Counted from the first letter of the stretch, positions 1 through 7,942 are shown. The stretch is DNA of 16,489 nucleotides from Coprobacillus sp. CAG:698 (GCA_000431235.1 HF988703.1:67914-84402), one strand, 5' to 3'. The notes: a model not told the origin generated them from the sequence alone. Program-made: numbers and translations.

Positions 1-807
1 AATTATGAAATTTATTCTTTAATAGAAATAAATAGTGATGAAGATATTTTAAACAAATATAAAAAATACTTATGCAATGAGGAATATATAGCTTTAAAAA
101 ATGATATTTATACATTGTTTTTAAATAAAGGTATAATTATTACAAATGAGATAATTGATAAACGTTTGGAAAAAATATATAAAAAAGTTGATAACTTTTA
201 TGCTAAAGGATACATCAGTACTGAATATAAAATATTTAATTTATATTCTCCTTTTATAAAGACTGGTATTAAAAACATAGATTTGTTTTTAGATGATTAT
301 CAAAAAAGATATTGTGAAAGTATAAATAAATTACAGCTTATTTATACTTTCTTTACAAAAATAAATGATACATATTATTTGAAGATGAAGTATATAAACA
401 AATATACTACTAAAGAGGTAAGTGATATGATCTATAAGAAAAATAATAAAGAATATAATGAATATTTAATGGTTTTTAGTGTTTGTGAGTCGTATAAAAG
501 TATATTTACAGTTGAATCAATAAGCAAAGAAACTGATGTAGATAAAAAAATTATAAAGGAAATGTTAAAGAAATCTTTATATTACTATCAACTTAAAAAC
601 AATACTTTTATTAAAAGTGATGCATTGAGAATTAATAATGAAATAATTACTTTTTTTAAATCTATACATAAAGAAACAAAACGAACAAAATATTTGAAGA
701 CGAAAGAAAGGTATAATGTTTTTTTAAAATATTACAAGATAAAAAACGAAAAGTATTTATCAAGTTTAATTAATAAATTATTAAAAAATGAAAATAAAAA
801 GAAATAA
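1..807 (+). CDS. Unrecognised protein, 5' end outside window (partial)
   Basis: The frame is open from base 1 to TAA at 805-807, giving 268 visible residues. A TTG at 115 could be read as a start, but it has no ribosome site and the frame continues upstream with similar Lys/Asn/Ile/Tyr-rich composition, so the gene very probably begins left of the window. I do not recognise the family. The product looks soluble and mostly helical, with no signal peptide or membrane segment in the visible part, and it ends in a strongly basic lysine-rich tail. A short stretch (VESISKETDVDKKIIKEML) could be a winged-helix-like helix-turn-helix, but this is only an impression. A strong promoter follows immediately, so it is probably not cotranscribed with the SWIM/SNF2 pair. 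Confidence 0.7.
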   Translation, partial: NYEIYSLIEINSDEDILNKYKKYLCNEEYIALKNDIYTLFLNKGIIITNEIIDKRLEKIYKKVDNFYAKGYISTEYKIFNLYSPFIKTGIKNIDLFLDDYQKRYCESINKLQLIYTFFTKINDTYYLKMKYINKYTTKEVSDMIYKKNNKEYNEYLMVFSVCESYKSIFTVESISKETDVDKKIIKEMLKKSLYYYQLKNNTFIKSDALRINNEIITFFKSIHKETKRTKYLKTKERYNVFLKYYKIKNEKYLSSLINKLLKNENKKK

Positions 808-810
808 TCA

Positions 811-839
811 TTGTTATTTTGTATTAAATAGGTTATAAT
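811..839 (+). promoter_or_regulatory. Sigma-A-type promoter for the SWIM/SNF2 operon
   Basis: TTGTTA (811-816) and TATAAT (834-839) are separated by exactly 17 bp. Transcription should begin near 846, which leaves only a few bases before the ribosome site AGAGG (849-853) of the gene starting at 861. Confidence 0.7.
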
Positions 840-860
840 AAAGGGAAAAGAGGTTTGTAT

Positions 861-2297
861 ATGGAGTATAAGAGTATTCTTGCAAGTAAAATAGAAAGAT
901 ATAATTTAATGAATAAATTCTATACTGCTGATGTTGTGAAAGGCAGAAAATATTACGATGAGAACCATATATTGTATTCGTTTTCACCACGAAAAGAAAA
1001 AATGGTTATTGTGTTTGATACTGGTATTTATGCTTATTATTCACTTTTTAATAATTCAATAAAATTTGATTGTTCATGTAATAAACAAGGGGTATGTGAA
1101 CACTTTATCCCGTCTATTTTATATCTGAAAAACACCTTAAACGAAGTTGATGAAATGTGTTCTTGTGAAGATAATAGTTATAATATTGCTAAACTGACTG
1201 ACAGAGAACTTTTAAACTATTTATCTAGAATTGTAGGACCATATAATTTTTTAATTAATGAAATGGCTGATGAATTTGATTGTAATACAATCAAATTCAT
1301 TAGAAAAATAATTACTGAAAAAGATAGGAGTAATGTTGTTTTTGAACTCTTAGTTATTCTTGCAAAGTTAGAATATAAATCTACTAAAGTTGATGTCGCA
1401 AGTAAGATTTACGAGCTTTTAGCATACATTAGTACATTAGAACCGGATGTAGTTCAAAAAGGGTTCAATTATATATGTTCAAAAATGCACTTTACAAAAG
1501 TTATTAGCTTTGTTCAAACGTATAAAGAAGTTATAACAAAAGATGAATATCAAAGAATGATTAATTTCCTTCTTGAAGTAACTGATAAACTTTCACTTTA
1601 TGAATCGAATAAAAAACTGCAAGTAATAAAAAGTAATTATTTATTAACATACGTAAGTGGCGATAAGTTCTATGAATATGCTATAGGTCATTTAGATAAC
1701 ATAGACATAAAAAAGAATTTTATGAATTACTTACTTCTCAAAGGAAGATTTCAAGAAATAGTAGATCATTATGATGATGATAATGATGAACAAATAAAGA
1801 AATGCTATTTTGAAGCGCTATTTCATACAGATGAAAGTATGGAAAGCTTAATGAAAATTTTAGAGAATTATCCAAGCCCAATAATCATAAAGAAATATTT
1901 TGAAAAAGGTATAATAACAGATAAAAAAGTTGTTTATGATAATATTAAATATTTACCATTTTCTGAAAGAGTGCCAATATTTATTGCCTTAAATGATTAT
2001 GAGAAACTATTTTACGAAAGTGAAAGAATAGGATTTCTCATTGTTATGGATTATGCTAAAGAATTATATGAAAATTGTAAAGAATTATTTATACCTTACT
2101 TCGAAAATAAAATAATCGATGATCTTAAGTCTGGAAAGAAATTTAACTCTATAACAAAGTATTTACGAACAATAAATGGACTTAAGTTTGGAGGATATTA
2201 TCTTCGAAACTTAATTCTGTACTTATCACGTAATGATATTGTCAAATATGATGATACAAGAAGCATGAATTTATTTATTAGAGAGTTAAACGTGTAG
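861..2297 (+). CDS. SWIM zinc-finger protein, partner of SNF2 ATPase
   Basis: The protein has 478 residues starting at ATG 861, which lies 7 nt after AGAGG. An in-frame TTG at 855 is only 1 nt from that ribosome site and is unlikely. Near the N-terminus it carries a complete SWIM motif CxCx5CxH: Cys71, Cys73, Cys79 and His81 (CSCNKQGVCEH). SWIM domains bind zinc and are implicated in DNA or protein contacts. The remainder is acidic, probably alpha-helical and not recognised. The gene sits 7 bp upstream of a SNF2-family ATPase gene, as SWIM proteins often do in Bacillota; the pair resembles Bacillus subtilis YwqB/YwqA. I infer a joint role in chromosome remodelling, transcription recycling or repair. 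The biochemical role of such SWIM partners is largely unknown. Confidence 0.85.
   Translation: MEYKSILASKIERYNLMNKFYTADVVKGRKYYDENHILYSFSPRKEKMVIVFDTGIYAYYSLFNNSIKFDCSCNKQGVCEHFIPSILYLKNTLNEVDEMCSCEDNSYNIAKLTDRELLNYLSRIVGPYNFLINEMADEFDCNTIKFIRKIITEKDRSNVVFELLVILAKLEYKSTKVDVASKIYELLAYISTLEPDVVQKGFNYICSKMHFTKVISFVQTYKEVITKDEYQRMINFLLEVTDKLSLYESNKKLQVIKSNYLLTYVSGDKFYEYAIGHLDNIDIKKNFMNYLLLKGRFQEIVDHYDDDNDEQIKKCYFEALFHTDESMESLMKILENYPSPIIIKKYFEKGIITDKKVVYDNIKYLPFSERVPIFIALNDYEKLFYESERIGFLIVMDYAKELYENCKELFIPYFENKIIDDLKSGKKFNSITKYLRTINGLKFGGYYLRNLILYLSRNDIVKYDDTRSMNLFIRELNV
1270..1300. repeat. Perfect 14-bp inverted repeat inside the SWIM gene
   Basis: ATGAATTTGATTGT (1270-1283) is perfectly complementary to 1287-1300 across a 3-nt loop (AAT). 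No T-run follows, so it is not a typical terminator. It lies in codons for residues of the SWIM protein downstream of the zinc motif. Confidence 0.8.
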
Positions 2298-2304
2298 GTG
2301 GAAT

Positions 2305-5300
2305 ATGTATAATATAAAGTTTAGTAAAATTACATATAATAATTTAATAAGTAATTATGATGAAGAAGGAAAAACTCTATTTGAAGATGGTTTTGGTGAA
2401 CTTTTTGATATAAAGATTACTCCAATTATATATCAAGATTATTACATTAAACCTTGTAAAGTTTTAAAGTACGAATTCATTTTAAAATATTCAAGTTATA
2501 AAGATCCTTTTTATGTTATTTGTGTCGATGAAAATGATAACTATATAATGAAAAAATGTTCAATCGATGGTAGCTTTGTATGTAAACATTTTTATGCATT
2601 AGTTAGATACGTAGAAAGTTTAGATCTAAAATTAGATTATGATAAGTATGAACAAGCATTTTCGGATTTAGAAGAGGAAAAACGAAAAGAAGAATATAAA
2701 AAGAAACGTAAAGAAACGTTACAAAGACTAGGCAGTTTTATCGAGGAGATAGATAACTTTGATGTTTTAACACAAAATGAAAAAATGTCAATAGAGTGCC
2801 GAGCAGATTTAGGAGATGTCAATACTTTATCAATTAGAGTTGGTAGTACAAAAAAATTTGTTGTTCCTAATATCCAGGAATTCTTAGGTGCAATAAAGAA
2901 TAATGAATTACTCACATATGGAAAAAAATTCTCATTTGTCCATTCATTAGATTCTTTTGATGATTTTTCAAAAGAAGTAATTACCTTTTTAGCTTCTTTT
3001 GCAAGTTCTGAACAATACTCAAAAAAAGAACTTTTCCTAACTCCAATAAAGTTTGAAAGATTAATTGAACTTCATAAAAAGAAATATCTTCATATAGGTT
3101 CATATAATGAAAATAGCAACTATTTTGTTACTGAAACTAAAGTTAGTCCTAAACTCTTTTTAGATGAAAACTTTATGCTCACTATAAAAGGTGCTTTAGA
3201 TTTAATCGAAGGTTATACAAAAGATTATCTTCTAATAAATAATAAAATTGTAGAAGTGGATAATAATGACCCAGCATATAGAAAATTACTAAGTCTAGTT
3301 ATGAAGGATAAAGGATTATCATTTAAGTACATAAAAGATGTCTTTGAAAAAAAGATATATCCTAGATTTTCTGAAAATATTGAGATTAGTCCTGAAGTTG
3401 CTGATAAGATAAAAACAGGAAAATATCAAATAGAATCATATTTCGATTTAAATGATGAAGGCATCATATTACAGTCAAAATATTTTAAAGATGGCAAAGA
3501 AATTCAATTAAGCAAAATTAACGATGTGCCTTATAAAATAAAAAGATATTTATCTTATATCAAGAACTTAGGATTTGTAGATGATAAAATAAATGATCCA
3601 TCACATATGTATAATTTTCTTCATGCTGATTTAACTGATCTTAAGAAAATAAGTGATATTTATTTATCTGATAATATAAAAGATGTAAAAACAAAGAAGA
3701 TGCAGCGTGTAAGTGCAAGAATGTCTTATAAGACAGGTATGCTTGATATTTGCTTTGAGGAAAGTGGATTTTCTGATGAGGAATTGTTTAAAATAATTAA
3801 CAGTCTTAAAAAGAAAATACGTTTCGTAAAACTAAATAAAAATACAATTATAGAAGTAGATGAAGAGGACGCCGAAAAGCTTCTTAATACTATCAATACT
3901 TTTAAACTTGATCCTAAAAAATTAAATGAAACACAAAATGTGCCTTTATATCAAACCTTAAAAATTGCCAGTGATGATTTAGATATAATTGATTATACAA
4001 TAGATGATTCCTTGAAAAAACTAATTAACGAAATTGTGGAATTCAAAAAATTAGATATTAAAGTGCCATCTTCGTTAAAGAATGTTTTAAGAGAGTATCA
4101 AGTTGACGCCTATAAGTGGATGAAGGTTTTATCTAAACATAACTTTTGTGGAGTTTTAGCTGATGACATGGGTTTAGGTAAAACACTAGAAGTTATTTCT
4201 GTGATATTATCATCAGAGGAGAAGAAACCAAGTTTAATAGTTTGTCCTAAGAGTTTATGTTATAACTGGAAAAATGAATTTAGTTTATGGGCTAAAGAAT
4301 TAGATGTCGTTAATGTTATTGGCAATATAAATGACAGAAAGGACATTATTTCTAAAATTGATGAAAAGAAAAAAGTAATTTATATCTCTTCATATGATAG
4401 TCTTAGAAATGATATAGATTTATATAAAAATGTAAAATTTAATTATTTAATATTAGATGAAGCTCAAAGTATTAAGAACCATAATACATTAAAAGCAAAG
4501 TCAGTTAAGAAAATTAAATCAATTCATAGATTTGTCTTAACAGGAACACCTATTGAAAATAGTGTTGTTGATTTGTGGAGTATATTTGATTTCCTTATGC
4601 CTGAATATTTAGGCGATTATAGCAATTTTAGATCTCGTTATGAAGAAGCAGTAGTTAGTGGTAATGCTGATGAGGTTTCCGGAGCACTGATAAGGAAAAT
4701 ATCTCCTTTTGTTCTTCGTAGAACAAAAAAAGAAGTCTTAAAAGACTTACCTGATAAAATCGAAACAATCCAAATTGCAAGTATGGAAGAAAAACAAAGG
4801 CTAATATATGAAGCTCAATTGCGTAAAACGAGAGAAATATTAACTAATCCTAAGGCTTCAAAAATTGAAATTTTGTCATCTCTAACAAGACTTAGACAGA
4901 TATGTGTTCATCCACAATTATATTTAGATAATTATGATGGCAGATCTGCAAAATTTGATTTATTGATGGAATTATTAGAAGATTATATAGCAACTGATCA
5001 TAAAGTAATTATCTTTAGCCAATTCACATCGGCATTTACGCTACTAGAACCTTTACTTAATGATAAAAAATATGAATACTTCTTATTGACTGGAAAAACA
5101 AGTGCAGAGGATCGTATTTCTATGGCTAATAGATTTAACGATAAAGATGATAAACATAAGGTCTTTCTTGTCTCACTAAAAGCAGGAGGTACTGGTTTAA
5201 ACTTGATCGGTGCTGATATAGTTATCCATTTAGATCCATGGTGGAATTATGCCGTAGAAAACCAAGCAACTGATAGGGCTCATAGAATTGGGCAAAAGAA

Positions 5301-5460
5301 TGTAGTTCAAGTAATAAAAATGATTTGTGAGAATAGTATTGAACAAAAAGTTATTGAATTACAAAGAATCAAGAAAGAAGTTGCTGAAAGAATAATCCTA
5401 AGTGATGAAGAAAATTATAATAATATAAATTTAACAGATCTTAAATATTTGCTTGATTAA
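2305..5460 (+). CDS. SWI2/SNF2-family DNA-dependent ATPase with N-terminal SWIM-like segment
   Basis: The 1051-residue protein is a full-length bacterial SNF2 ATPase that uses ATP to translocate on double-stranded DNA and displace proteins such as stalled RNA polymerase. Visible motifs are Walker A DMGLGKT (621-627), DEAQ box (718-721), motif III LTGTPIEN (745-752), motif IV VIIFSQF (901-907), motif V SLKAGGTGLNL (957-967) and motif VI QATDRAHRIGQ (987-997). The N-terminal half matches the usual SNF2-associated layout: a SWIM-like segment where Cys85, Cys93 and His95 remain but the first Cys of CxC is Lys83, then a charged helix (about 112-140) and a long linker domain. Start ATG 2305 is the only option after an in-frame stop at 2287. 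The ribosome site AGGTGG overlaps the stop of the upstream SWIM gene, so the two are translationally linked. It resembles Bacillus YwqA. Confidence 0.95.
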   Translation: MYNIKFSKITYNNLISNYDEEGKTLFEDGFGELFDIKITPIIYQDYYIKPCKVLKYEFILKYSSYKDPFYVICVDENDNYIMKKCSIDGSFVCKHFYALVRYVESLDLKLDYDKYEQAFSDLEEEKRKEEYKKKRKETLQRLGSFIEEIDNFDVLTQNEKMSIECRADLGDVNTLSIRVGSTKKFVVPNIQEFLGAIKNNELLTYGKKFSFVHSLDSFDDFSKEVITFLASFASSEQYSKKELFLTPIKFERLIELHKKKYLHIGSYNENSNYFVTETKVSPKLFLDENFMLTIKGALDLIEGYTKDYLLINNKIVEVDNNDPAYRKLLSLVMKDKGLSFKYIKDVFEKKIYPRFSENIEISPEVADKIKTGKYQIESYFDLNDEGIILQSKYFKDGKEIQLSKINDVPYKIKRYLSYIKNLGFVDDKINDPSHMYNFLHADLTDLKKISDIYLSDNIKDVKTKKMQRVSARMSYKTGMLDICFEESGFSDEELFKIINSLKKKIRFVKLNKNTIIEVDEEDAEKLLNTINTFKLDPKKLNETQNVPLYQTLKIASDDLDIIDYTIDDSLKKLINEIVEFKKLDIKVPSSLKNVLREYQVDAYKWMKVLSKHNFCGVLADDMGLGKTLEVISVILSSEEKKPSLIVCPKSLCYNWKNEFSLWAKELDVVNVIGNINDRKDIISKIDEKKKVIYISSYDSLRNDIDLYKNVKFNYLILDEAQSIKNHNTLKAKSVKKIKSIHRFVLTGTPIENSVVDLWSIFDFLMPEYLGDYSNFRSRYEEAVVSGNADEVSGALIRKISPFVLRRTKKEVLKDLPDKIETIQIASMEEKQRLIYEAQLRKTREILTNPKASKIEILSSLTRLRQICVHPQLYLDNYDGRSAKFDLLMELLEDYIATDHKVIIFSQFTSAFTLLEPLLNDKKYEYFLLTGKTSAEDRISMANRFNDKDDKHKVFLVSLKAGGTGLNLIGADIVIHLDPWWNYAVENQATDRAHRIGQKNVVQVIKMICENSIEQKVIELQRIKKEVAERIILSDEENYNNINLTDLKYLLD

Positions 5461-5463
5461 TTA

Positions 5464-5483
5464 TAACAAAATGTTACTTTTTT
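5464..5483 (+). terminator. Weak candidate terminator after the SNF2 gene
   Basis: TAACA (5464-5468), loop AAA, TGTTA (5472-5476), then C and six Ts (5478-5483). The stem is only 5 bp and AT-rich, so termination strength is doubtful, but it is correctly placed 4 bp after the stop codon. Confidence 0.3.
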
Positions 5484-5533
5484 ATAAAAAATACCCCCTT
5501 TATACTCACAAACTGTTACATTTTGAAAAAGCA

Positions 5534-5548
5534 TTCACGTGTCGTGAA
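5534..5548. promoter_or_regulatory. Dyad upstream of the XRE promoter, candidate operator
   Basis: TTCACG (5534-5539), spacer TGT, CGTGAA (5543-5548) is a perfect 6-bp inverted repeat. It ends 7 bp upstream of the -35 box and stands out as GC-richer than its surroundings. It shares the core ACGTGT with the second dyad at 5585-5602. Binding by the XRE protein is inference. Confidence 0.45.
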
Positions 5549-5555
5549 AAAAGTG

Positions 5556-5584
5556 TTGACAAATAAAATGAGGTGTAGTATAAT
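5556..5584 (+). promoter_or_regulatory. Consensus sigma-A promoter of the XRE gene
   Basis: TTGACA (5556-5561) and TATAAT (5579-5584) both match consensus exactly, with a 17-bp spacer. A start near 5591 gives a leader of about 25 nt. A promoter this strong in front of a small regulator usually implies repression, which fits the flanking dyads. Confidence 0.9.
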
Positions 5585-5602
5585 ATACGTGTACCGTCGT
5601 AT
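5585..5602. promoter_or_regulatory. Dyad at the transcription start of the XRE gene, candidate operator
   Basis: ATACG (5585-5589) and CGTAT (5598-5602) form an inverted repeat with 8 bases between them, immediately after the -10 box. A repressor bound here would block initiation or clearance. The arms are short, so the call is tentative. Confidence 0.35.
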
Positions 5603-5616
5603 TGGGGGGTATTATT

Positions 5617-5829
5617 GTGACTCGAAATAATTCAAATACCAATCCAAGGGATTGGCTTGCAAAAGCCAGAATTGACAAAAACTTAACCCAAGAGGAGCTT
5701 GGAAAACTTGTTGGTGTTACTTCAAATTGTATTACACAATATGAGAAGAATCATCGCTTTCCTAAGCCTCATATATTGATTAAGTTGTGTGAAGTTTTGG
5801 AAATTGATATCAAAAAGTTCTATGAATAA
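5617..5829 (+). CDS. Small XRE-family helix-turn-helix regulator
   Basis: The product is a 70-residue DNA-binding protein that is essentially a single lambda-repressor-like (HTH_3) domain. The helix-turn-helix runs about residues 23-44 (LTQEELGKLVGVTSNCITQYE), followed by the typical ENxxxxP-like segment (EKNHRFPKP) and a helix ending LEIDIKKFYE. I chose GTG 5617 because six Gs (5604-5609) lie 7 nt upstream as a ribosome site; an in-frame TTG at 5602 lacks one. There is no sensor or dimerisation domain beyond the HTH fold. It is monocistronic, between the SNF2 operon and the convergent dedA gene. The consensus promoter flanked by two dyads suggests autoregulation. Such small XRE proteins also occur in prophage and mobile remnants, but no other mobile genes are seen here. 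Confidence 0.88.
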   Translation: MTRNNSNTNPRDWLAKARIDKNLTQEELGKLVGVTSNCITQYEKNHRFPKPHILIKLCEVLEIDIKKFYE

Positions 5830-5927
5830 TAAATATATTCGTATATAAATATAGAACTATAAAACTATTGTATATCAATTCTTTTGTTGCATTCTCAGGA
5901 AAAGAACTAATCTTAAAAGATATAGTC

Positions 5928-6551
5928 TTAAATGACATAATCTTTGGAGATTGGTTTTTTTCTTTTTTTAATTTTCTTTATAATTACAATAATAAATATA
6001 ATACATATAAGACCAAGAATAATAAATTTATACTCACTATACCATATAGAAATTATATCGATATTATCATAAAATACATAACCTAATGTTATAAGAATAC
6101 TATTCCATATAATGATTCCTATTGATGAAAAAAGAATGTATTTCCAAACTTTATGTTTCTTAACTCCAGCGATAAAAGATATATACGTCCTACATAAAGG
6201 GATAAGTCTACCGAAGAGAATAGCCCAATTACCATATTTTTCATAAAAACTAATTGAGTCATTTTCTTCTTTACTTTTGGGCTTAAAAAAAGGAAGAGAT
6301 CCTAATACACCTAAGTAATAACATAAAAGAGCACCTAATAAGCCTGCAATAGAACTTAAAGCAATCATTAAAACGGGGCTTATATTTGCGTTATAACCGA
6401 TTGCACCAGCGAGAGGAAGAATTACTTCACTCGGAAGTGGAAAGCAAGCATACTCTAAAAAAATAGCTAAAAATATAATATATGCACCATATTCATCAAT
6501 CAGATTAAATATTTTTTCAAATAAAGATGTTAATTCAATAAATAAGATCAT
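5928..6551 (-). CDS. DedA-family integral membrane protein
   Basis: This 207-residue protein belongs to the DedA/SNARE-associated family, whose members include polyprenyl-phosphate and phospholipid flippases. Family signatures are the N-terminal FLEYACFPLPSEVILPLAG (residues 31-49, with Glu33, the two prolines and Glu42) and FGRLIPLCRTYISFIAGV (113-130, with the conserved Arg115 and Arg121). Hydrophobic segments lie near 21-50, 56-85, 108-130, 139-160 and 172-193, followed by a lysine-rich cytoplasmic tail. The start ATG at 6551 is preceded by GGTGAT as a modest ribosome site. It is transcribed away from the chromate transporter genes. The exact lipid substrate cannot be read from the sequence. 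Confidence 0.92.
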   Translation of the reverse strand: MILFIELTSLFEKIFNLIDEYGAYIIFLAIFLEYACFPLPSEVILPLAGAIGYNANISPVLMIALSSIAGLLGALLCYYLGVLGSLPFFKPKSKEENDSISFYEKYGNWAILFGRLIPLCRTYISFIAGVKKHKVWKYILFSSIGIIIWNSILITLGYVFYDNIDIISIWYSEYKFIILGLICIIFIIVIIKKIKKRKKPISKDYVI

Positions 6552-6585
6552 TTAATCACCATAATACTATATTCAATCTATAAAA

Positions 6586-6614
6586 ATTATATACTTATAT
6601 TTATTCACAGATAA
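6586..6614 (-). promoter_or_regulatory. Possible dedA promoter
   Basis: On the minus strand a consensus TATAAT lies at 6591-6586, 35 bp before the dedA start. With a 17-bp spacer the -35 would be TTATCT (6614-6609), a poor match. It lies back-to-back with the chromate-transporter promoter. Confidence 0.35.
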
Positions 6615-6621
6615 AAAAATG

Positions 6622-6630
6622 TGGTATAAT
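6622..6630 (+). promoter_or_regulatory. Extended -10 promoter for the chromate transporter operon
   Basis: TGG TATAAT (6622-6630) is an extended -10 element with a consensus hexamer. The best -35-like sequence, TTCACA (6604-6609), gives a short 15-bp spacer, so the TG extension may compensate. The leader runs to a strong ribosome site at 6658-6664. Confidence 0.6.
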
Positions 6631-6672
6631 ATTTATTGTATTTCTAAAGTAAACTTTGGAGGTGTTATTATT

Positions 6673-7263
6673 ATGGAAAATGAATCAAAATCTAAAAAAC
6701 TTTGGGTTCTCTTTTTGTCAATGCTTAAAATAGGATTGTTTACTTTTGGTGGAGGATATGCCATGATAAGCCTCATGCAAAGAGAATTTGTAGAGAAGAA
6801 GAAATGGATAACACAAGAAGAATTTATGGAAATGATAATAATTTCAGAATCGACACCAGGACCATTGTCAATTAATGGAGCTACTTATATTGGTTATTCT
6901 CAAGCAAAATTTTTAGGCGCCCTTCTCTCAACTATAGCTGTTTGCATCCCATCATTTATCATTATATTTATCATCTCTTTGTACTTGGATAGATTTATGA
7001 GCTATAAAGCTGTAGAATGTGCATTTAGAGGAATTGAGGTTTGTGTCTGCTATTTAATTTTAAGTGCGGGAATTAAAATGTTTAAAGAAAATCCTAAAGA
7101 CATAATTAACATCTTTATATTTTTAATAGTTATGGCTTTAGTAGTTTTATTAGGAATATTTAATGTTAGTTTCTCATCAATATTATATATATTAATTTGT
7201 GCCATAATAGGACTATTTTCATATTTAATAAGAAAAAGAGGTAATAAAAATGATTTATCTTAA
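6673..7263 (+). CDS. chrA: Chromate transporter (CHR family), first half-size subunit
   Basis: This 196-residue membrane protein is a short-chain CHR-family subunit. Such proteins work as pairs that together equal one full ChrA, a chromate/sulfate-type anion exporter. Hallmarks are FTFGGGYAMISLMQREFVEKKKW near the N-terminus and SESTPGPLSINGATYIGY about 35 residues later, followed by several hydrophobic helices and a basic C-terminus. Start ATG 6673 follows GGAGGTG by 8 nt. An in-frame ATG at 6619 would lie inside the -10 box and is rejected. It overlaps the next gene by 14 bp, so both are translated together. Physiological substrate in this organism is not proven; many Bacillota encode such pairs without known chromate exposure. 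Confidence 0.93.
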   Translation: MENESKSKKLWVLFLSMLKIGLFTFGGGYAMISLMQREFVEKKKWITQEEFMEMIIISESTPGPLSINGATYIGYSQAKFLGALLSTIAVCIPSFIIIFIISLYLDRFMSYKAVECAFRGIEVCVCYLILSAGIKMFKENPKDIINIFIFLIVMALVVLLGIFNVSFSSILYILICAIIGLFSYLIRKRGNKNDLS

Positions 7264-7807
7264 ATTATTTATTACTTTCTTAGAGATTGGTTTAGTTTCC
7301 TTTGGTGGTGGCTATGGAATGATTGCTTTGATAAGAGAAAAAGTACTTATAAATAATTGGCTTACTGAAAGTGAATTTTTGAACTTTGTTGGAATAGCTG
7401 AATCAACTCCAGGGCCAATAGCTGTTAATATGGCTACTTTTGTTGGAAGTTCACAAGCAGGAGTTTTAGGTAGTCTTGTTGCAACAATTGGAGTTGTACT
7501 TCCTTCTTTTATTATAATTTTAATTATAGCTTCGATATTTAAAAATCTTTTAAAATATGAAATTGTGAAAAGTATTTTAGATTACATAAAACCAGCTATT
7601 GTTGGATTAATCATAGGAACAGGCTTGCTATTATTTATAAATACAATTAGTATTTTCGGGCCTAAGGAATTCGATTATAAAAAGATTATAATTCTAGGTA
7701 TAATTATTCTAATAAGTCTATTATGTAAAATTATATTTAAAAAGAAAATATCTCCAATACTTTTAATAATATTATCTGGCATATTAGGGATAATTCTTTA
7801 TCTTTAA
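7250..7807 (+). CDS. chrA: Chromate transporter (CHR family), second half-size subunit
   Basis: The 185-residue product is the partner of the preceding protein and a clear paralogue. It carries the same SFGGGYGMIALIREKVLIN and AESTPGPIAVNMATFVGSS blocks and about five to six hydrophobic helices. Two tandem half-size CHR proteins are thought to assemble with opposite membrane orientation as a functional heterodimer. Start ATG 7250 lies within the end of the first subunit's gene, with AGAGG (7237-7241) upstream. The gene ends about 44 bp before the tRNA, and no terminator hairpin is obvious between them. Confidence 0.93.
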   Translation: MIYLKLFITFLEIGLVSFGGGYGMIALIREKVLINNWLTESEFLNFVGIAESTPGPIAVNMATFVGSSQAGVLGSLVATIGVVLPSFIIILIIASIFKNLLKYEIVKSILDYIKPAIVGLIIGTGLLLFINTISIFGPKEFDYKKIIILGIIILISLLCKIIFKKKISPILLIILSGILGIILYL

Positions 7808-7812
7808 AACTA

Positions 7813-7841
7813 TTTACATTAACTAAAAAAAGTGATACAAT
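7813..7841 (+). promoter_or_regulatory. Promoter of tRNA-Arg
   Basis: TTTACA (7813-7818) and TACAAT (7836-7841) are 17 bp apart, and TGA before the -10 makes it an extended element. Transcription would begin only about 3 nt before the mature tRNA 5' end, so the precursor leader is minimal. Confidence 0.75.
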
Positions 7842-7850
7842 AATATATAT

Positions 7851-7927
7851 GTCCGTGTAGCTCAGCTGGACAGAGCACCGCCCTCCTAAGGCGGGTGTCG
7901 GGGATTCGAATTCCTTCACGGACGCCA
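7851..7927 (+). tRNA. tRNA-Arg (anticodon CCU)
   Basis: A complete cloverleaf can be drawn. The acceptor stem GTCCGTG pairs perfectly with CACGGAC (7917-7923). The D stem is GCTC/GAGC. The anticodon stem CCGCC/GGCGG encloses CTCCTAA, with anticodon CCT at 7885-7887, reading AGG. The variable loop has 5 nt, and the T stem GGGGA/TCCTT (two G-U pairs) encloses TTCGAAT. The discriminator is G and CCA is encoded at 7925-7927. It is transcribed from its own promoter and followed by a terminator, as a single-tRNA unit. Confidence 0.97.
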
Positions 7928-7942
7928 TTATTGTGATTATTT

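Noticed and set aside
4707..4748. Two consecutive perfect hairpins (9-bp stem with TCGT loop, then 7-bp stem) inside the SNF2 gene
   Set aside because: They fall on codons of the conserved FVLRRTKKEVLKDLP segment, so protein constraint plus AT-rich sequence is a sufficient explanation, and no functional T-run follows on either strand.
5467..5525. CAAAATGTTAC and GTTACATTTTG as an imperfect inverted repeat (10 of 11) spaced 37 bp apart after the SNF2 gene
   Set aside because: The long AT-rich gap and mismatch make a hairpin or operator unconvincing; kept only as a curiosity of this intergenic region.
5939..5970. Possible plus-strand terminator for the XRE gene (AATCT/AGATT stem followed by a long T-run)
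   Set aside because: The stem is only 5 bp and AT-rich, and the T-run simply encodes the lysine-rich C-terminus of the DedA protein on the other strand.
6619..6672. Earlier in-frame ATG (6619) extending the first chromate transporter subunit by 18 residues
   Set aside because: It overlaps the -10 promoter box at 6622-6630 and has no ribosome site; ATG 6673 has a strong one at the right distance.
7737..7928. Minus-strand open frame across the tRNA
   Set aside because: It is antisense to a perfect tRNA-Arg cloverleaf and to the end of the chromate transporter gene, with no ribosome site.
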